Translations under genes and position numbers: made by a program
Notes under the pieces: generated by a model
Seen by the model: the letters and a program-made list of their open reading frames with translations, nothing else
Told to the model about the DNA's origin: nothing
Databases searched by the model: none
In this document: one piece after another, positions 32,401 through 46,900 of the stretch
Layout: each line of letters opens with the position of its first letter
Position numbering within the stretch: position 1 is the first letter of the stretch
From: Ixodes scapularis
Taxonomy: Eukaryota; Arthropoda; Arachnida; Ixodida; Ixodidae
Direction: 5' to 3'
DNA length: 64,000 bases
NCBI RefSeq assembly: GCF_016920785.2
Contig: NW_024609839.1
Location: 5,358,196 to 5,422,195 of the forward strand

Positions 32401-33716
32401 TTTTCTGGACGTGTGTTGCCCAGTAAATTGCAAGAGTGCATTGCAAACTATCGGGACTTTTTTGTCTATCAAACAGTCACTACTGCCAAACCTAATGCAG
32501 TGATGTGATTGGCCTAAGCCATTTTGGAGCATCTCTTGGAGCAGCCAAAACAGTGTTTCGCAGCAGCAAAAGTGGTTTTTCAAGCGAAAATTCTTAAAAC
32601 ATTTTTTTCTGTGAAGTGCTGGACTAACGAAGGGCGCTTTGTGCTGTGTCGTGACAGAACTTGCTTTTTGTGTTCCCGACGTGCCAGATTTTCGTCAAAA
32701 GTAAGCAAACATAAAGCAATAAATTGCAAGAGTTCCTGCTGGTGCCTCTGTCGTGTAGTCATGTTCACATGCACGTGAGGGCAACATCAGCATGCTTTCA
32801 CTGGTATGTGCTTCGTCGCGCAAGCGGAGGCAACGGCTGTTCAATCGAAATCGGAACAATGCCACTCCGCTCCATCGCCAACTGGTTCCCAAAATAGTAT
32901 GCAAAATGTAACTGTCCAGCATACGACAAAACAACACTCCAGTGGCGCGTGCTTGCCAGACCGGCAGGTGAGATACAAGCTAAACACACAGGAGAAAAGA
33001 ACTTGAGCGCATCAATGCAAGACATCGCGAGCCAGGGTAAGAAATTTGGAGCGCTTTGTGCAAAGACTAAACTCAAGAGAAGCAACCACGATGTGCGGGT
33101 GCAGCGAGCAGACATTGCCTTTTTTGCTTTAGCTCTCTCCCCTTCACCAACTTTCTTTTGCTGCAAATGTTTTATGTACCAATGTCCCTCTCAAAAGGAA
33201 GCTCAAAAGGGACACTTTAACAAAATTTGATAAATAGCAGTCGTGTTCAGAAATAGGTTGAATATGATCTTCAATGCCCGTAAATGATAAATGCACGTCG
33301 GTATTTTGAGCCTGATCACTGTATTTTTGGTTATTAACGGCCCACTCTGGTAAGCGCTTGGAGAGCAGCCAGCGGAGAGCACGTGGGATTCACCGCAATC
33401 GTGACGTAGTTCATCTCGGAACGAGCAAAGCCTCGGCGAGGCTGATGCCGCGATGTCCTAACGGTTCCAGCCACCGAAGCGGCTGCTTTTGTATGAATTT
33501 TGAGTGACAGGTTAATCTTCTATAATCTTGTAGGGGGACAATAGCGAGTTCTGGGAGACACAAAGGATATTCTCAGGGGGAGGGGAGCCCCTCCTTCCCC
33601 TTTTCTCTCGTGGTGGTCGGAGGCGAGGGAGTCATATTCACTAGCTCTCAAGGTTCCTAGACGGGCATTACAAACGAGGCGTTAGCGACATCCACCAGGT
33701 GCTCTTTGCTAATCGT
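32401..33716. other. Non-coding stretch, nothing recognised
   Basis: No exon with credible splice signals and no repeat structure could be supported. The 122-codon frame on the minus strand at 32798-33166 has no recognisable domain. Confidence 0.4.
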
Positions 33717-34425
33717 TTAAAGAGGGACATTACCTAGAAAAAACAATTTGGGAAAAAAAAAGTTGAGTTTGAAAAAATGCCATATTTACTTCCAGCAACA
33801 CCTAGACAATGTTCGCAGAAAGTTTAATTAGCTTACACTGCATAGTTAATTTTTTATAAATTATTTTCGGTCCTCCGATGCTAAAGAAAAGCCAGGGGTT
33901 GGAACACTTTAAACACATTTTTCCCCGTTTCACTTTTTGGCATAAATTTCACTTTAGGAAAACTATCCTTTTCTTATTAAGTAACTTGGATTAATTTTTA
34001 TGAGTTCTTCTGGAGTGAAATTTAAAGGGGAAGATAGCTATCAGCTTGTATTTTTTATTTTTGTCATTTTTCATGGTCAAGAATGAAAATCTTGGACAAA
34101 GAATGGAAATCTAAACAACAGTATTTGAGTTTATGTGGCCTTTTTGTCATGAAATATGGTATAATATAGAAATATGGCTCGACTGTCCTAAAGGAATATA
34201 ACACATGAAAACGACAAATTTATAAGTATTTTCGAAACAATAGTTTTCCTACGCAGACACGCCCACTTTCTTCTTTAAACATTTGCAATTTTTTTGTACT
34301 TCACCCAGGTTAGCAAGATTTGACAGAAATATTCTCAACGTCAACAAAAATAAGCCCTGTAAATGTCATTTAAATCAGACAAGGGGTTCAAAAATTCACT
34401 TTTTTGGGTAGTGTCCCCCCTTAGT
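33717..34425. repeat. MITE-like element, GGGACAYTACC ends
   Basis: The left end reads AGAGGGACATTACC. The right end, inverted, reads GGGGGGACACTACCC. The inside is AT-rich and non-coding. A divergent relative, sharing CACATTTnnnCnnnTTTCACTTTT and the CTCCCTTA-type end, lies at about 39660-40222. A TTAA or TTAG duplication is possible but not clean. Confidence 0.45.
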
Positions 34426-36999
34426 TCGTTTTAAAATTCCTTTTTGTGCCTTTTTCAACAAGAGATTGATGTTGTCAGCAAAGCAACTCTCGTCGCGCAA
34501 AAACGTGGTTTTGTTTCACAGCATGACGGCATGTCTGGCACCCGGCACACTAGCGTCGGGGCGTTCACACACGCCCGCGCCTGTCGTTGAAGAAGTTTAA
34601 AAAAGACGCGAGACGAGAGTCCAGAGACGACGAGGCACGAAACGCGAGACGGCGGCAAAAACCATGCAAGACCGGATGGATGCAGGGCAATTTGTGTCGG
34701 GCGGCCGCTTGCGCCACATAGCTCACGCATGCTCAATTACGTTCTTAGTTTAGTTTCGGTTTTGAAAGGCGACCAAAATTAATTCTTTGGAGCAGGCTTG
34801 GCGCAGAACACCCGTATTTTGTCAAAATGTAGCAGGGTTAGCCCCTTGGCGCAGTTTGGCACAGCAATCACATCACTGCTAATGTACACTTTCTATTAAA
34901 TCAATTTAAAACTCTTGTCACCAGCATTTTACAACCAGTTCTAATTGAAAGCTGCAAGGTTTCCATATGTTATAAAAGACTATCCAGCGTAATTTTCTAT
35001 GATCATGCCACGAAAAAAAAGTCAACCATTCTGTGGAATGCAATGTTTGTAAGTACAAGTTTTCCTTTTAATGTCACACACTTCAGAGGTACACGACGTT
35101 ACGCTGCCATTAATTCCGTGCACTTATTTTTTTTACCTTTTGTGACATGCATAGGTCAGAATGCGAGAGTTCGTAGCAAAAATAAATATGCCAATAATTC
35201 AGAACAAAATAAAAAAAAACGTTTTAACATTTTGTACAGGTGCCTCGGGTTACAAGAATAATGTATATGCGCCTCCAAGTACTGTCAACACAAAGGCTAC
35301 CTACCCAACCGAACAAAAGCAATGTATGCACTTTTCAACCGTATTTATACGTATAATGCATGGCTCCCTCAAAAAAAAAAGAAACAAAAAAAAATATATA
35401 TATTTACTGGCCGACGAAATAAGTTTGAAGGGAGAGCACGTTTCTGTTTTGCTTTTTCTTACTAAGGGCACCTGAACGCAATGTAGTTATTCAAGCTCAG
35501 TTTGCATTCGTCGGCTAGTAGCGGCTACTGGCTTCCTAAGCTCTTGCACGGTGCTTTGCCAATTCCATATGTGGCGCACTTCAAAGAACTACCAAGTGCC
35601 TACTATCACTTGACACGATACTGTACTCGCTGTGCAACATTGGTTTGCAAGGTTGCTTTCGTCAGCAGTAATAGTAGAGTAATAAAACGTGTGAACCTAG
35701 TTTGCTATTTATAATTCCGAGAATACTTGTCCGCCGTTGGGGGCACTAGCCTCCCGCCATCTTGAAGTATTCTTTCGAGCGTCGGCGCAGAAAAAATAGA
35801 AACCTCGACGAAGGTGTGCAGCGAAATTCTGTGGCCACCGCAGTATATTTTTGTTCTCATGGTGGTCGTGCATTGAGTTTCCGTATGTCATGGCACGTGT
35901 ATGATACACAAAAAGAAGGTTTGTACAACAAACAATAGTCGAGATGAGGCGGAAACTCTGAAAGAAAATACTCTTTGAAACAAGTGCACAACCACAACAA
36001 AACATTAGGATGTCGAGACATCTCAGAAAACTGACAATAAGAATCGCTCGGAACATTGCCATGTGCAGCTACATGCTCTCGGTATCGCAAAACTGAAGTC
36101 ACCATTTTCCCGTTGGTAAGGAAATACATGCTCACCCTCTATCACGAAACGACTCTCATCCTTGGCCTCTCAAAGTTCACCATTCATATTGCATTGCCTT
36201 CCTCTCTGCAAAAAAAAACAAAAACAACGAAAAAAGAAGAAGAAAAAATTTCCTGGCTAGGGACTTCCGATGCGTCGCAAGAACAAGGAGAATGTACAAT
36301 ACTCGAGGTCTTCAAACACACTCTTCGTGGCATCCTTCTCTTACAGTCGGCTCGTATTCGTGAAAAGCGAACAATTGGCGCCGATTTGCAAAGCTCCGAG
36401 ACACACAATGTCAAGTTTTGATGTGTGTACCCTTTCCTAACGTTTCTGAAACTGATTGCCCGGTTAAAAGGGTTTAGCCAACACAATCCAAGCCGACGAT
36501 CATGATCAATGGCACGCCATAAAGTTCTAAACTTTGTCGGCAGTCAACGAGGAAGCAGTCTCAAATGCCAGGTGCACTCGCTACGGAGTTGATGACGCTA
36601 ATTGTACGAGCACCCTTGTCAACAACATTTGCGTATTTTAGATCGGAGCGCCCGCTAACAACTTTATTCCTACTGCTTCCGAGTTTACGCTCAGACAGCT
36701 TGCAACTGCTGACATCTGAAAAGGATTGATAGCATCGAACAAGCAACAGGTCTTTGACGCTGCTTCCAGCAAACTCCAGTTTGTTAAGTCTAAGCGTGTC
36801 CTACGTACGTTTAAACACGGTAAATTAAAGGCACCTGTGCAATTCTCTGCTGTTTTTCGTTTGCGACCTATCTCTGGTCGCACGTTTCTTTTAAACGACA
36901 TATCAGATCTCTTGCGTCTGCACTTGGTACAGCAGTCTTGTGGTGTCGGCTAAGAACTCTTGCCTTGCGCCGTTTTTGTTGTCTGTAAGACGGTCTCCA
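34426..36999. other. Non-coding stretch, no gene recognised
   Basis: It should lie within or beyond the last CHIC intron. I searched the minus strand here for the missing CHIC terminal exon (expected to encode a segment like IEFLPK ending in RPD) and did not find it. Only short shadow frames and poly-A tracts (35205, 35375) are seen. Confidence 0.4.
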
Positions 37000-37220
37000 A
37001 AGAGACGCAGCAAATGCTCAGGGCGGGGCTGTCTTCGTTCCGCCGTGACAGAGATTCGCTGCGCTCTGGTCGTCCTCGAGAGCCCTCTTGCCGCCTCATT
37101 GGTCCGAGCGCCGCGGCAACACTTGAGAAAGGGGGACTGGCTCGTCGGCCTTTAGTCGGGCCGATGGATGGCCAACTTGGGGATGAATTCGATGAGCAGC
37201 AGCTGGTTTCAGAACCAGTG
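37000..37220 (+). CDS. Candidate first coding exon, unknown gene
   Basis: A GC-richer segment with ATTGGTCCG (inverted CCAAT, 37099-37107) precedes an ATG at 37164. The frame gives 19 codons, MDGQLGDEFDEQQLVSEPV, and ends at a canonical donor GTAAGG at 37221 in phase 0. The acidic start, promoter-like upstream and good donor resemble a real first exon, but it is short and I neither recognise the protein nor find a following exon. Coding would be 37164-37220; the rest would be promoter and 5' UTR. Confidence 0.3.
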
Positions 37221-37938
37221 GTAAGGGACCCTCATCATTAGCAAACTTAACTATTTTTGTTTGTAAAAAAAAATGGTTAGACAACAAGTCAAACAGTGAG
37301 CATAAGCAAAGTTACATTGTTAATTTTGTCTTGCAAGAAAAGCCTCTCTTTGGAAGTTGTGTACATTGATTGCAGAAACATTTCATCACGAAAACTGCCG
37401 CACTGGCTGTCGGCTACAGTTAGGCTTATTAAGAAAGCAAATAGCCGACACTGACCAATGGCTAACACAGTGAGATAGTGTAATGGCGAACACAGTAAGA
37501 ATGTGTAAGCTTCAGACCATTTCATTCGTAATAAAAAGATTGATGTAATTACCATTAGACGAGAAGTATAAAAGGATGATTGAAGGCAAACTTTGCTTGC
37601 TTTGTGTCGGATCAAAAGCCATTCTTGGAAGTAGATGCAAGTTAATTAAGGAAACATTTGGTCGAAAAAACGGCAACAACAGCTGCCGTTTTCTCGACCA
37701 TCGCCACATTTGGCACCGGGCAATAGCGACATTCAGTGATCTCGCCAACTTTGCTGCCAACCTGCGCAACAAAAGTCTGAGAGAACGGAAGAAGTGTCTC
37801 TACGTCTTCACTTTCTCATTTATAAGCTTTTTCTCTGAGCACTGCACAAGCTGTGCTAGCCCCGCAACCGTAGCACGAACAAGGTGACGCAGCGTAGTTT
37901 CAATAACTGGAGCCCATTTTCGATAGGAGGGTACTTAC

Positions 37939-37998
37939 GTATTCCATCATGCTGTTGGAATCGCACCGCTGCTTTCCAAGCTTCCAATGTAGACCGAG
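37939..37998 (-). CDS. CHIC2: CHIC exon 5
   Basis: The acceptor is TTTCAG and the donor GTAAGT. Twenty codons encode residues 130-149: LGLHWKLGKQRCDSNSMMEY, matching the LHWxLxKxxC...NxMMEY block of the family. Confidence 0.85.
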
Positions 37999-40900
37999 CT
38001 GAAACAAAGCAACACGCTCGTTAACCGTTGAATAATCTGCAAGAGTTGGAGCAACAGTCCTGTGCCCCCCATGGGGAGATTTACGCCTATGCTAAATAAA
38101 TATGGCAGAAGCTCTTTTGGTGGAACTCTCACGGGCAGTTCTTTATAGATATGCAACTGAAACTTCACCGTTTCTTCGAAGTGGTCTACTAGTCATTCGA
38201 TGGGTGGAATTCCCGTCAAAAGGGAGAGGCTTGTGTGATGACTCGGATTTCAGTATAAAGAGATTAAACTCTAGCATGAATCGCCTTGATATGATGATGA
38301 CATGACATACCGATAATACATCATATCATCATATGATATGACTACTCTACAACCTGGTATCAGGTTGTGCGCTTGTCGAAGGTGTATAGTGTAAATGCAA
38401 GACCGTCTGCAGCCCATACTGGCTGCAAAGGAGCAAGCGTTTGCACAAAATTTCTCTACGTTTCTGAAAATCGGAGCAGTCAGCAGATGATGTTCCTGCC
38501 GTCATGACGAAACGAAGGCAGCGTAGTAGACACCCCCCCCCCCCCCCCCACTTTGAATATTAAATGGTGGAAGAAACCAAAATGACAGAAGAATGTTCAC
38601 ACTGTGGTGTCTCTACTTATAGGTCGGCATTTTTATGAACGAACCCGCACACTTACTTTCTCACCAAGAATTTGGAGGATAATTGTTTGCACAAAACCAA
38701 CGAGGCAATGATCTGATTTAGAAAAAGAAGTGAAACCGATGGAATGTTGAGCGTGATGTTCACATGGTCAGAACATTTGCATAGATCACATTTGCTGGCC
38801 TCCCTCTCTAAATTAGAGTGACTAACTGTATATGATTGACGTGCAAAGCAGGCACGTCGAAGATGCGCGAGCCTTTCTATTAAAATTCTATCCATTATCG
38901 AGTAAAGCCAGCACGAAGAAAGTTTCCCTTGGTTGACTACAGTGCAATCCACTTATAAAGATAATGAAGAAAAAATTCATTCTTCATAATTGATTATCGT
39001 TGTATAAGGACGAAAAGCTGGGAGTTTCTAGTCTTGAAACTCTAGAAACGGACCGTTATAAGCAGTACATCGTGATATCTGGTATCGTTAGACGTGGAAT
39101 ACACTGTACTACACAGATTCTCCTACCAATTGCCTTTCCTTGCTGAACAGGAATTCGATGTTCTTTTAACTACAGAACGCATTTTTGCAGCCGAACTCTT
39201 AGGAGAAAACCGTCGTGAAGAGCAGTCATGAAGAACTGTCACAAAGGACTGTGACGTCACCTGACGCCATGACATGGTTATATCATGACGGCGTCGTTTT
39301 GTCACAGCTCGTAGCATTTTGTCACCCCCCCCCCCAGTCCTTGTCGGCGTGATCAAGCTATACATTGTTTCACGTCAAGTGCAGACACATCCGACACTTT
39401 GGGCTGATGAGATCTATCAGGCAGTGTCAGACGCGCACCATCATGGTGCTTATCTTGTTTATGTATGCGTTCTTTCATCGCTGAACCAATTGCAAACAGA
39501 CTGGTTCATCTTGTGGTTTTGAAGCTGCTTGATTGGTCCCAACTAGCTTGTAGCAGCTTTCAAGTATCCTCGTGGATGCTGCTAGAAAGGTTTACTCCCG
39601 TAACTGAAGTATTTTTTTCTGCAATAAATTACTTCCGACATGCAGGTGCCACCTGAAGTGTGAGTTTCTGAACTTTCAAACACATTTATCTCAATTTCAC
39701 TTTTCAGCATCAAATCTTTTTTCAGGAAAGCTACCATTTGATAATAAAACGATGTGTGGATCCAATTTTTGAAGTTTCTGTACTGAAACTTTTGTAAGGA
39801 ACGTACTTGGCTATGAGCTTACTTTCTGCATTTCATGGCCCTTTGTTATAAAAAAAAGCTGCAGTAACTTAAACCTAACGCTGGCAAACAATTTTTTAAT
39901 TTTCATATTTCTTTTTTTAATAGAAATGGTGTTCTGTCATTTCTTTACAAGCCGTGTGACAGAGATGTTTTACTGCATGCTTGTTCAAAAGAACTGGCCA
40001 TTATCATTTCCTATTCTAAACGAGTTCTTCTGGGGGGGGGGGGGGGGGGCATGTTCATTTGATATACATGTACATCATTTGATGTACTTTTTAAAGGATA
40101 TATTTATACTTCTAAAATTTAGCCATGTCATCCTCTTTACCAACTATCAATGTGCCCTGCAAATTTTATACGAAAAAGACTAACGGTGAAAAAGTTTGCT
40201 TTCCTGAGTAGTATCCTCCCTTAAAAAAACTCTAAACCTATAAAAAAAAGTTTTTTTATTTGGAAGGACAGGACGTCTCAGAATAAATACATGTCTCAAA
40301 ATAAATGCATGTAAAAAAATGATTTTTTTTGTTTTGTACAGGGTGATTTAAGGAGACGCCAGGCCCTTTAAATCAGCCACAAAATTCGGTTTCTTAACCT
40401 ATCACGCTACGACTTTGTGCAGCGTTGCCCACAGATGGTGCTTTTTTTTTTTTGTAAATTTTGCAAAGAGCGAGCTTGCCTGAGGAAAAAGTAAAGAAAG
40501 AAAAAGGCTCGGCTCCTATGGAAATGCAGCGAAGCCACCGGTCTTCAAACAACATGGCGCCGTTTCGCACGGGACACAAGAGATGGCGCAAGGGACGAGC
40601 ATACGGCGCCGAGAGCTGGCGTTTTTAGCAGACAATCTTTTCGACTCAAAAGCGGCGCGCGTTCCGCTGGCGGCGACAGTCGCAGAAACAAAAACAGGCG
40701 CGGTAACAACAAAGAACTGCAGTTTCTCATCTGCTAAATACGCCGGCTCTCAGCGTCGTATCCTCGTTTGTTGGCGGCAGTTGGCGTCGCGACCGCTTAC
40801 GCCATCTCTTGTCTCCCGTGCGAAACGGCGCCATGTTGTTTGAAGACCGGCGGCTTCGCTGCATTTCCATAGGAGCTAAGCCTTTTTCTTTCTTTACTTT

Positions 40901-43900
40901 TTCCTCAGGTAAGTTCGCTCTTTGCAAATGTTACAAAAAAAAAACAAAGAAAATGCACCATCCGTGGGCAACGCTGCACAAAGTCGTAGCGTGATAGGTT
41001 AAGAAACCGAATTTTGTGGCTGATTTAAAGAGCCTGGCGTATCCTCGAATCACCCTGTAGTATTGATGATGCAGTACAAATTTTTCGATTTGCGGGCAAA
41101 ACCGAAACTGTACTCTAGGCCAGGTTTGTACAAAACTATTTATTGTCCATTCCAACTCAAGAAAGTTTTTGCTAATCTGGGGATAATGAAAATACACGAA
41201 TATTACAAATATAGACTTGCCATGGTATATATGCAAGAATATACCGAGAGTAAAAAATTCCTATTTGACTTGGCTTCCCTCAGAAAAAAACCGCAAACGC
41301 ATACCCTTCGTCACCCTGACCCTTGGATAATAGATAGATACATCGCGTACTGACTACGGGCTTAAGGCGATTAGAAGAACCCTGCCTCCGTTGCTCAACA
41401 CTTTATCGCATTCCAATGTTATTATAGTATCTTTAACCCCACGTGAGATCCGTGAATATTTTATTTGAAATAATGTCGTGTTAACGTTTTGTATTTTGGA
41501 AGTCCATTTTCTTCATTGTTGCGTGTGGCAGATATCTAGTTGGCATTTTCGGCCCAGTGTTTGCTTTTCTTCGCTTTGTTTTTTTTATTCCTGTTTTGCG
41601 TTGGTGGACTTCTTTGCTTTGTACAATTTTTGACACCGCTGTGTTCCTGTGAGGGGGCTGGGGACCAGTCAAGCTCTTTGTAGGCTTTCTTCCCCAGCTT
41701 TCACCATATAGTATACATGTATATGGTAAATAAACTATTATTATTATAAACAAAAACGTAGAGCGAGGGAAACGAGGGCTGGGGAGGAGGAGGCAGACGA
41801 AACGCAAAAGAAAGGAGGAAGTTTCCCCCTCTCCTCTCCAGCATACAGTCTGCATGCTCCTCCCCAGCCTTCCTTTCCCTCACTCCACCTTCTTGAGTTG
41901 AAATTGGCTATAGTGTTCGCTCTGAGGCAACTCGGAGGTCCAGCAAACTCGGAGCGGACACTAGTTGGGTACAAACCCTATCATCATCATCCCACAGGAG
42001 AACAGTTTCGGTTTCGTCCGCAAACCAAAAAGTTTGTATTGTAGCATAAATATTAGTAAAAAAAATGTTTTTTGTGACAGACAAATTTTGAGACATGCCT
42101 GTTCTCACCAGATAGGGTACTAGGTACAACGTTTTTTAAAGTTGAAATGAAGGAGAATAGTGTAATTTTGTGTTTGACTTCAGCCCAATCTTAGAATGAG
42201 ACAGCCCTCTAACGGTTGCCTGCAGAAATGCAATGGGCACAAAAACAGGACCGCATGGAGTTGAAGGCACACTTACCTTGTGGTAAAGGTGACTATTCTC
42301 CCAGTCCAGGACTTTCTCTATCGAATGCCGCGTCTGCAAATAAGATAGATTCCAGTTTTCTATCCCGTTCCGACACAGTCTTTGAAGGTCTGTAGCCGTC
42401 TATACACGTTCAAAAGTGTACATTGGCGCTTTAGTATTTGCAAGATGCAATCAGAAATGTGACGTTGCAGCATTCAATTGTGTATAAGTTGTGGTCATAC
42501 ACCAAGCGTCTGTCAGCACCTGTTCTAGTGTGCTAACAAAAACGACAAAACAAATGTACAGCACGGGGCTTCAGAGTCTTCCCAAAATGATAAGCATGTA
42601 GTTCTTTCAGATTTGTTTTAAACAATGTGGAAAACACGACCGAAGGATACTTGATTTTTCTTGCCACGGGCACTAGTCGAAACTTGAAAGCTACAGAGGC
42701 CACATTCACGAAGTCTTTCTCAGGCTACGCAACTTAGCTATGTTTGCAAATTACACACATCGTAAGAAGTGCGAAAGTTAATATTTACGAACTGAAGTTC
42801 TAGTCTTTTGGCGCCCTGCAAGCTCCCGATGCCAGCGAGAGCGTGGCTGTTGCTATAGCGATAGTCCTTTCGGCAACACAAACAACTAATCAGGGCTCAA
42901 CCCGCTTCGGAGCACGTGGATTCTGAATTACAACAAGCGCAGGTGGACTTTCCGCCAATGCTTGTCTGGAGATTGTTTTCGCGCAGTGAAATGACGACGC
43001 TATGATTTACATGGGCCCTAATGTCCAGAGAGAATGCCGAAATAACTGCCTCGGTCGATTGCTGTAAACTCAATCACTACGAAGTCAACACAACTACCAT
43101 CGTTGCTAAAAGAAGACGGCTTGCACTGTTCGACTGCAAAAGCGGCGCACAGGGAAAAAAAATTGCTGCAGCGTTTTTTCGCGGCCTCGGGGCTGTAGGA
43201 GCGAGTAGTCGTCCAAGAACATACATGTGAACTACAAAAGTGTCGGCAAGAGCCATGTCAATACCTATTTAATACACTGGGAGGGCACATGCGCCTGTTT
43301 GATCGAATCTCTGGAACAGCGCTGTTGGACTGCATCTCGGTCAGCGCCTCGGGACCAAATTTTTATTTATTTATTTATTTACTGAAATACCTTAAAGATC
43401 CACTGAAAATAAATGTTTTTAAACAGTCTGGTTGAAACACGCGTGTCAAAAAACTAACTTTGCGCAAAACCAAAATAAGTTTTTAGAGCAATTTTGACGG
43501 TGTGAGACGCGATTTAGTCGGTAGTAACCTCGTTTCCACTTGTTTTCTCTCTCGGCATTTCGGGTGCATGGAGGAGAGGTGGATCGGCTTGGCCCTCATT
43601 TGAGGTGGCGAGAGTGTATGACCATTCCGTGGCGTCATGGACATTCCACGCAGAATTTTAAATAAGTCTCGAGCCTTCAATACTGCTCCAAAAATGTATT
43701 TTTTCACGTAAAATTTATTTTTTGAGACGCGTGTCCCAACCAAACTGTTCAAAAAAACTTCTTTTTTTTCTTTGACCCTTTAAAGGTTTTCTCAACTGGA
43801 TTACATAAAAGAAAAGGCACACACCTTACGAGGAAAAACTAACTAAAAACAACCAAAAGAATCAAAGCAAAAAACAAAAAAAAAGAATAAATAACTAAAG

Positions 43901-46900
43901 CAAGTCACACAGCCACCACTATTTTAAACAAGAAATGATAGAAGAGAAATCAGAACATTTCTAAATAAAAAAAAATAAGAGTCTAAAAATATTTGGGTTA
44001 GTTTTGGTGACAAAGGAATCGGGAAGGGCATTCCACCAAACAACATAGTTTTGAAAAGAAAAAAAAAGAAAAGAAAAAGGAAGAGGTTTTTCAGGTGTAG
44101 TGATCAAGTTTGCACAAGTGGTGAACATGAGGCGATACATTGAGAAATTGATTTTTGCGGGCCTTTGCGGCCCTTGGCCAAGACTTTCGGACGGACGGCG
44201 GCAAGGCGACGCCTGGAAATAGTCGTTCTACCGCACACAAGTCTTCGTCGAAACCTGCCGTGACTGTGGTCTCCTCCGCACTGCCAGTCCAGGTGACGGA
44301 CGAGGTAGCACCGAAAGACGCCGATGAATTTACGCCCGTCCAACGGAAGAAACACGTCAAGCCTTCTTCTGGAACCTGTGCAAGCAGTAAGCTGTCGTCA
44401 GTCCCTAGACGACCGAGGCTTGAGGAACTTTTTGTTTCCCGCCTTAGTCCAGACACTTCGTGCGATGATGTAGGAGCAGCTCTTACTGCCCTTCTGGAAG
44501 GGAAACCTTTTACCGGCATCCAGTCTAAAACAAAACATGATAGTTACTCTTCTTTCCACATACCTGTGAATGAGGAAGACTTCAACAAAATTAATGTGGC
44601 GGACGTCTGGCCAATGGGCTCTCTTTTCAGACCATTTTTTGGAGCGGTACGGGGTAATGATGATCGTGACACAATTACGACGAATTAGATCGCAGCATAA
44701 ATTGTTCACTCTTTTACCAAAATGTACGCGGGTTGCGCGCAAAAGCTAATATATTTTTTAAAAACGTCGTTCTAAGTGATTTCGATATTATTTCACTAAC
44801 TGAAACTTAATTGAACAGCTCCTTTGCAACAAATGATTACTTTCCCCCCGAATACACAGTCTTCTGCCGGGACAGAGATTATGAAAATTTGACTGTAAAC
44901 TTCGGTGGCGGAGTCCTCATTGCAGTTAAAAATCACTTGCATGCGGTTCGCAGGTTCGATTTTGAGTCAGACTGCGAATCCGTTTGGATTGAAATAACTC
45001 TCCGTGATAAGACAAGCCTTCTAATCGGCACATTTTATTTTCCTCCTAAATTTTATGCATCTATGCTTTCTGATCAGTTAGATATAGTGGGAGATAAGTT
45101 TGATGTAGACCGACACAGTATACTCATACTTGGTGATTTCAACATTCCTGATATAAATTGGAGTCAAGAACACTCAGCTCTGCCCACTCGTAATGCCTCG
45201 CCAAAGGCAAATATTATTTTGTCTTTTATAACTTTCAGGGACTGAACCAATGGAATAGTCTTAAAAACCATGCAGGAAAAATCCTAGATCTTGCTCTATC
45301 TAACTTTGCCATCGACAGCCTAGTGTGTGTCCTTAACCCATTGGTATCACCCGAAGTTTTGCACGTCCCATTTTTTGTCTCCCTTAAGCTTTTCGTGGGG
45401 AACGTGAAGCAAAAAACAAATCCTGACTCGTTCTCCTTTTCAAGAGGCGATTACTTTGGTCTATTTCAATATTTAGATAACGTAAACTGGGCACACATAT
45501 GCAACATGACTGATGTAAACTGTGCGGTAGCAGCGTTTACTAAACATATCGTATCTGCACTTGAGCGCTTCGTTCCTAAGAAACGTCCCCAAACAAATCG
45601 GTATCCTCACTGGTATTCTTTCGAGCTGCGATCAGCCTTAAGATCCAAATTGCATTATCATACGAAATATAAGGCTTCTGACTCAGCGTTTTGGTACGCC
45701 AAGTTTTCCGAATCACGTGCGCAGGCAAAGTCGTTGTTGCAGCGCGATAAGAGAGTGCACCATGAGTCTGCAGAGCGCCGTTTATATCGTGAACCATTGC
45801 AGTTCTCGAGGCACGTCAAGAACCCTACTGCCACAACTGCATCGACAACAAACATCGCTGACTCATTGGAATTCCGATAAGTGAACCCGAAGAAGTAGCG
45901 AACGTTTTTGCGAGCTATTTTGCCTCTGTATATTCTTGCAGCCGGAATGGTTTATCTGCGCCTGACGTTGGTGACAGCGGTAGCAATTGCCTATCAGTCC
46001 CATTATTTGAAATCGCTGACATTAAACTTGCAATCCAAAACTAAAACATAAGTTATCGGTCGCATTTGACGGTATCCCGAGTTCTATTGTCAAAGGATGT
46101 TCTTCCATTTTCACACCCATTCTAACGCATATTTTTAACCTTTCTTTATCGACTTGCACTTTTTCTTCGATTTGGAAAAACGCGATAACCGTGCCGATGC
46201 ATAAGAAAAGAAGAACAGATGACCTAAAAAAGTATAGACACATTTCATTATTATGTCCATTTGCAAAGGTTTACAAAACAGTACTTTCGGGACATATTTC
46301 GAGCTTTTTTAAACTTAACATCCTGCCCTCACAACACGGTTTTGTGCGCGGAAGATCAGTATAATCAAACTTGGTGTCTTTTCTTAATTTCGTTTCGCCT
46401 ATCGTGTGTCAGCAGGGTCAGGTTGACAGTGTATATTTTGACATGTCCAAGGCATTTGATTTGGTTGACCACTCGATACTTTTACAAAAGCTGATATCGT
46501 ACAATACGAGTACTACACTATGCACATTGTTTCACAATTATTTCTCCGATAGATAGAACTTTGTACGTATTCTCGGTCATCTCTCCCGGCCTTTTGTCAC
46601 CCTGTCTGGTGTTCCCCAGGGGTCCATTCTTGGACCAATTCTTTTTAATGTTTTCATAAACGACCTTCGTTCATGTGTTCTACATTCAGAAATCCTGCAA
46701 TACGCCGATGACATCAAGTTATTTAGGCAGATAGTATGTGTAGAGGACTGTGTGAAACTAATGGATGATGTAAAATCAGTGAGCGATTGGTGTAGTCTCA
46801 ACAGGGTGACACTTAATCCCACTAGGACTGTTGTTATGTCATTTGCTAAGAAGCTAAGGCCTTTTCATTTTTCTTACCAACTCCGCAACGCTCCATTGCA

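Noticed and set aside
37576..37887. Possible exon of a gene starting at 37164
   Set aside because: Open for 103 codons but without a convincing acceptor and equally open on the opposite strand.
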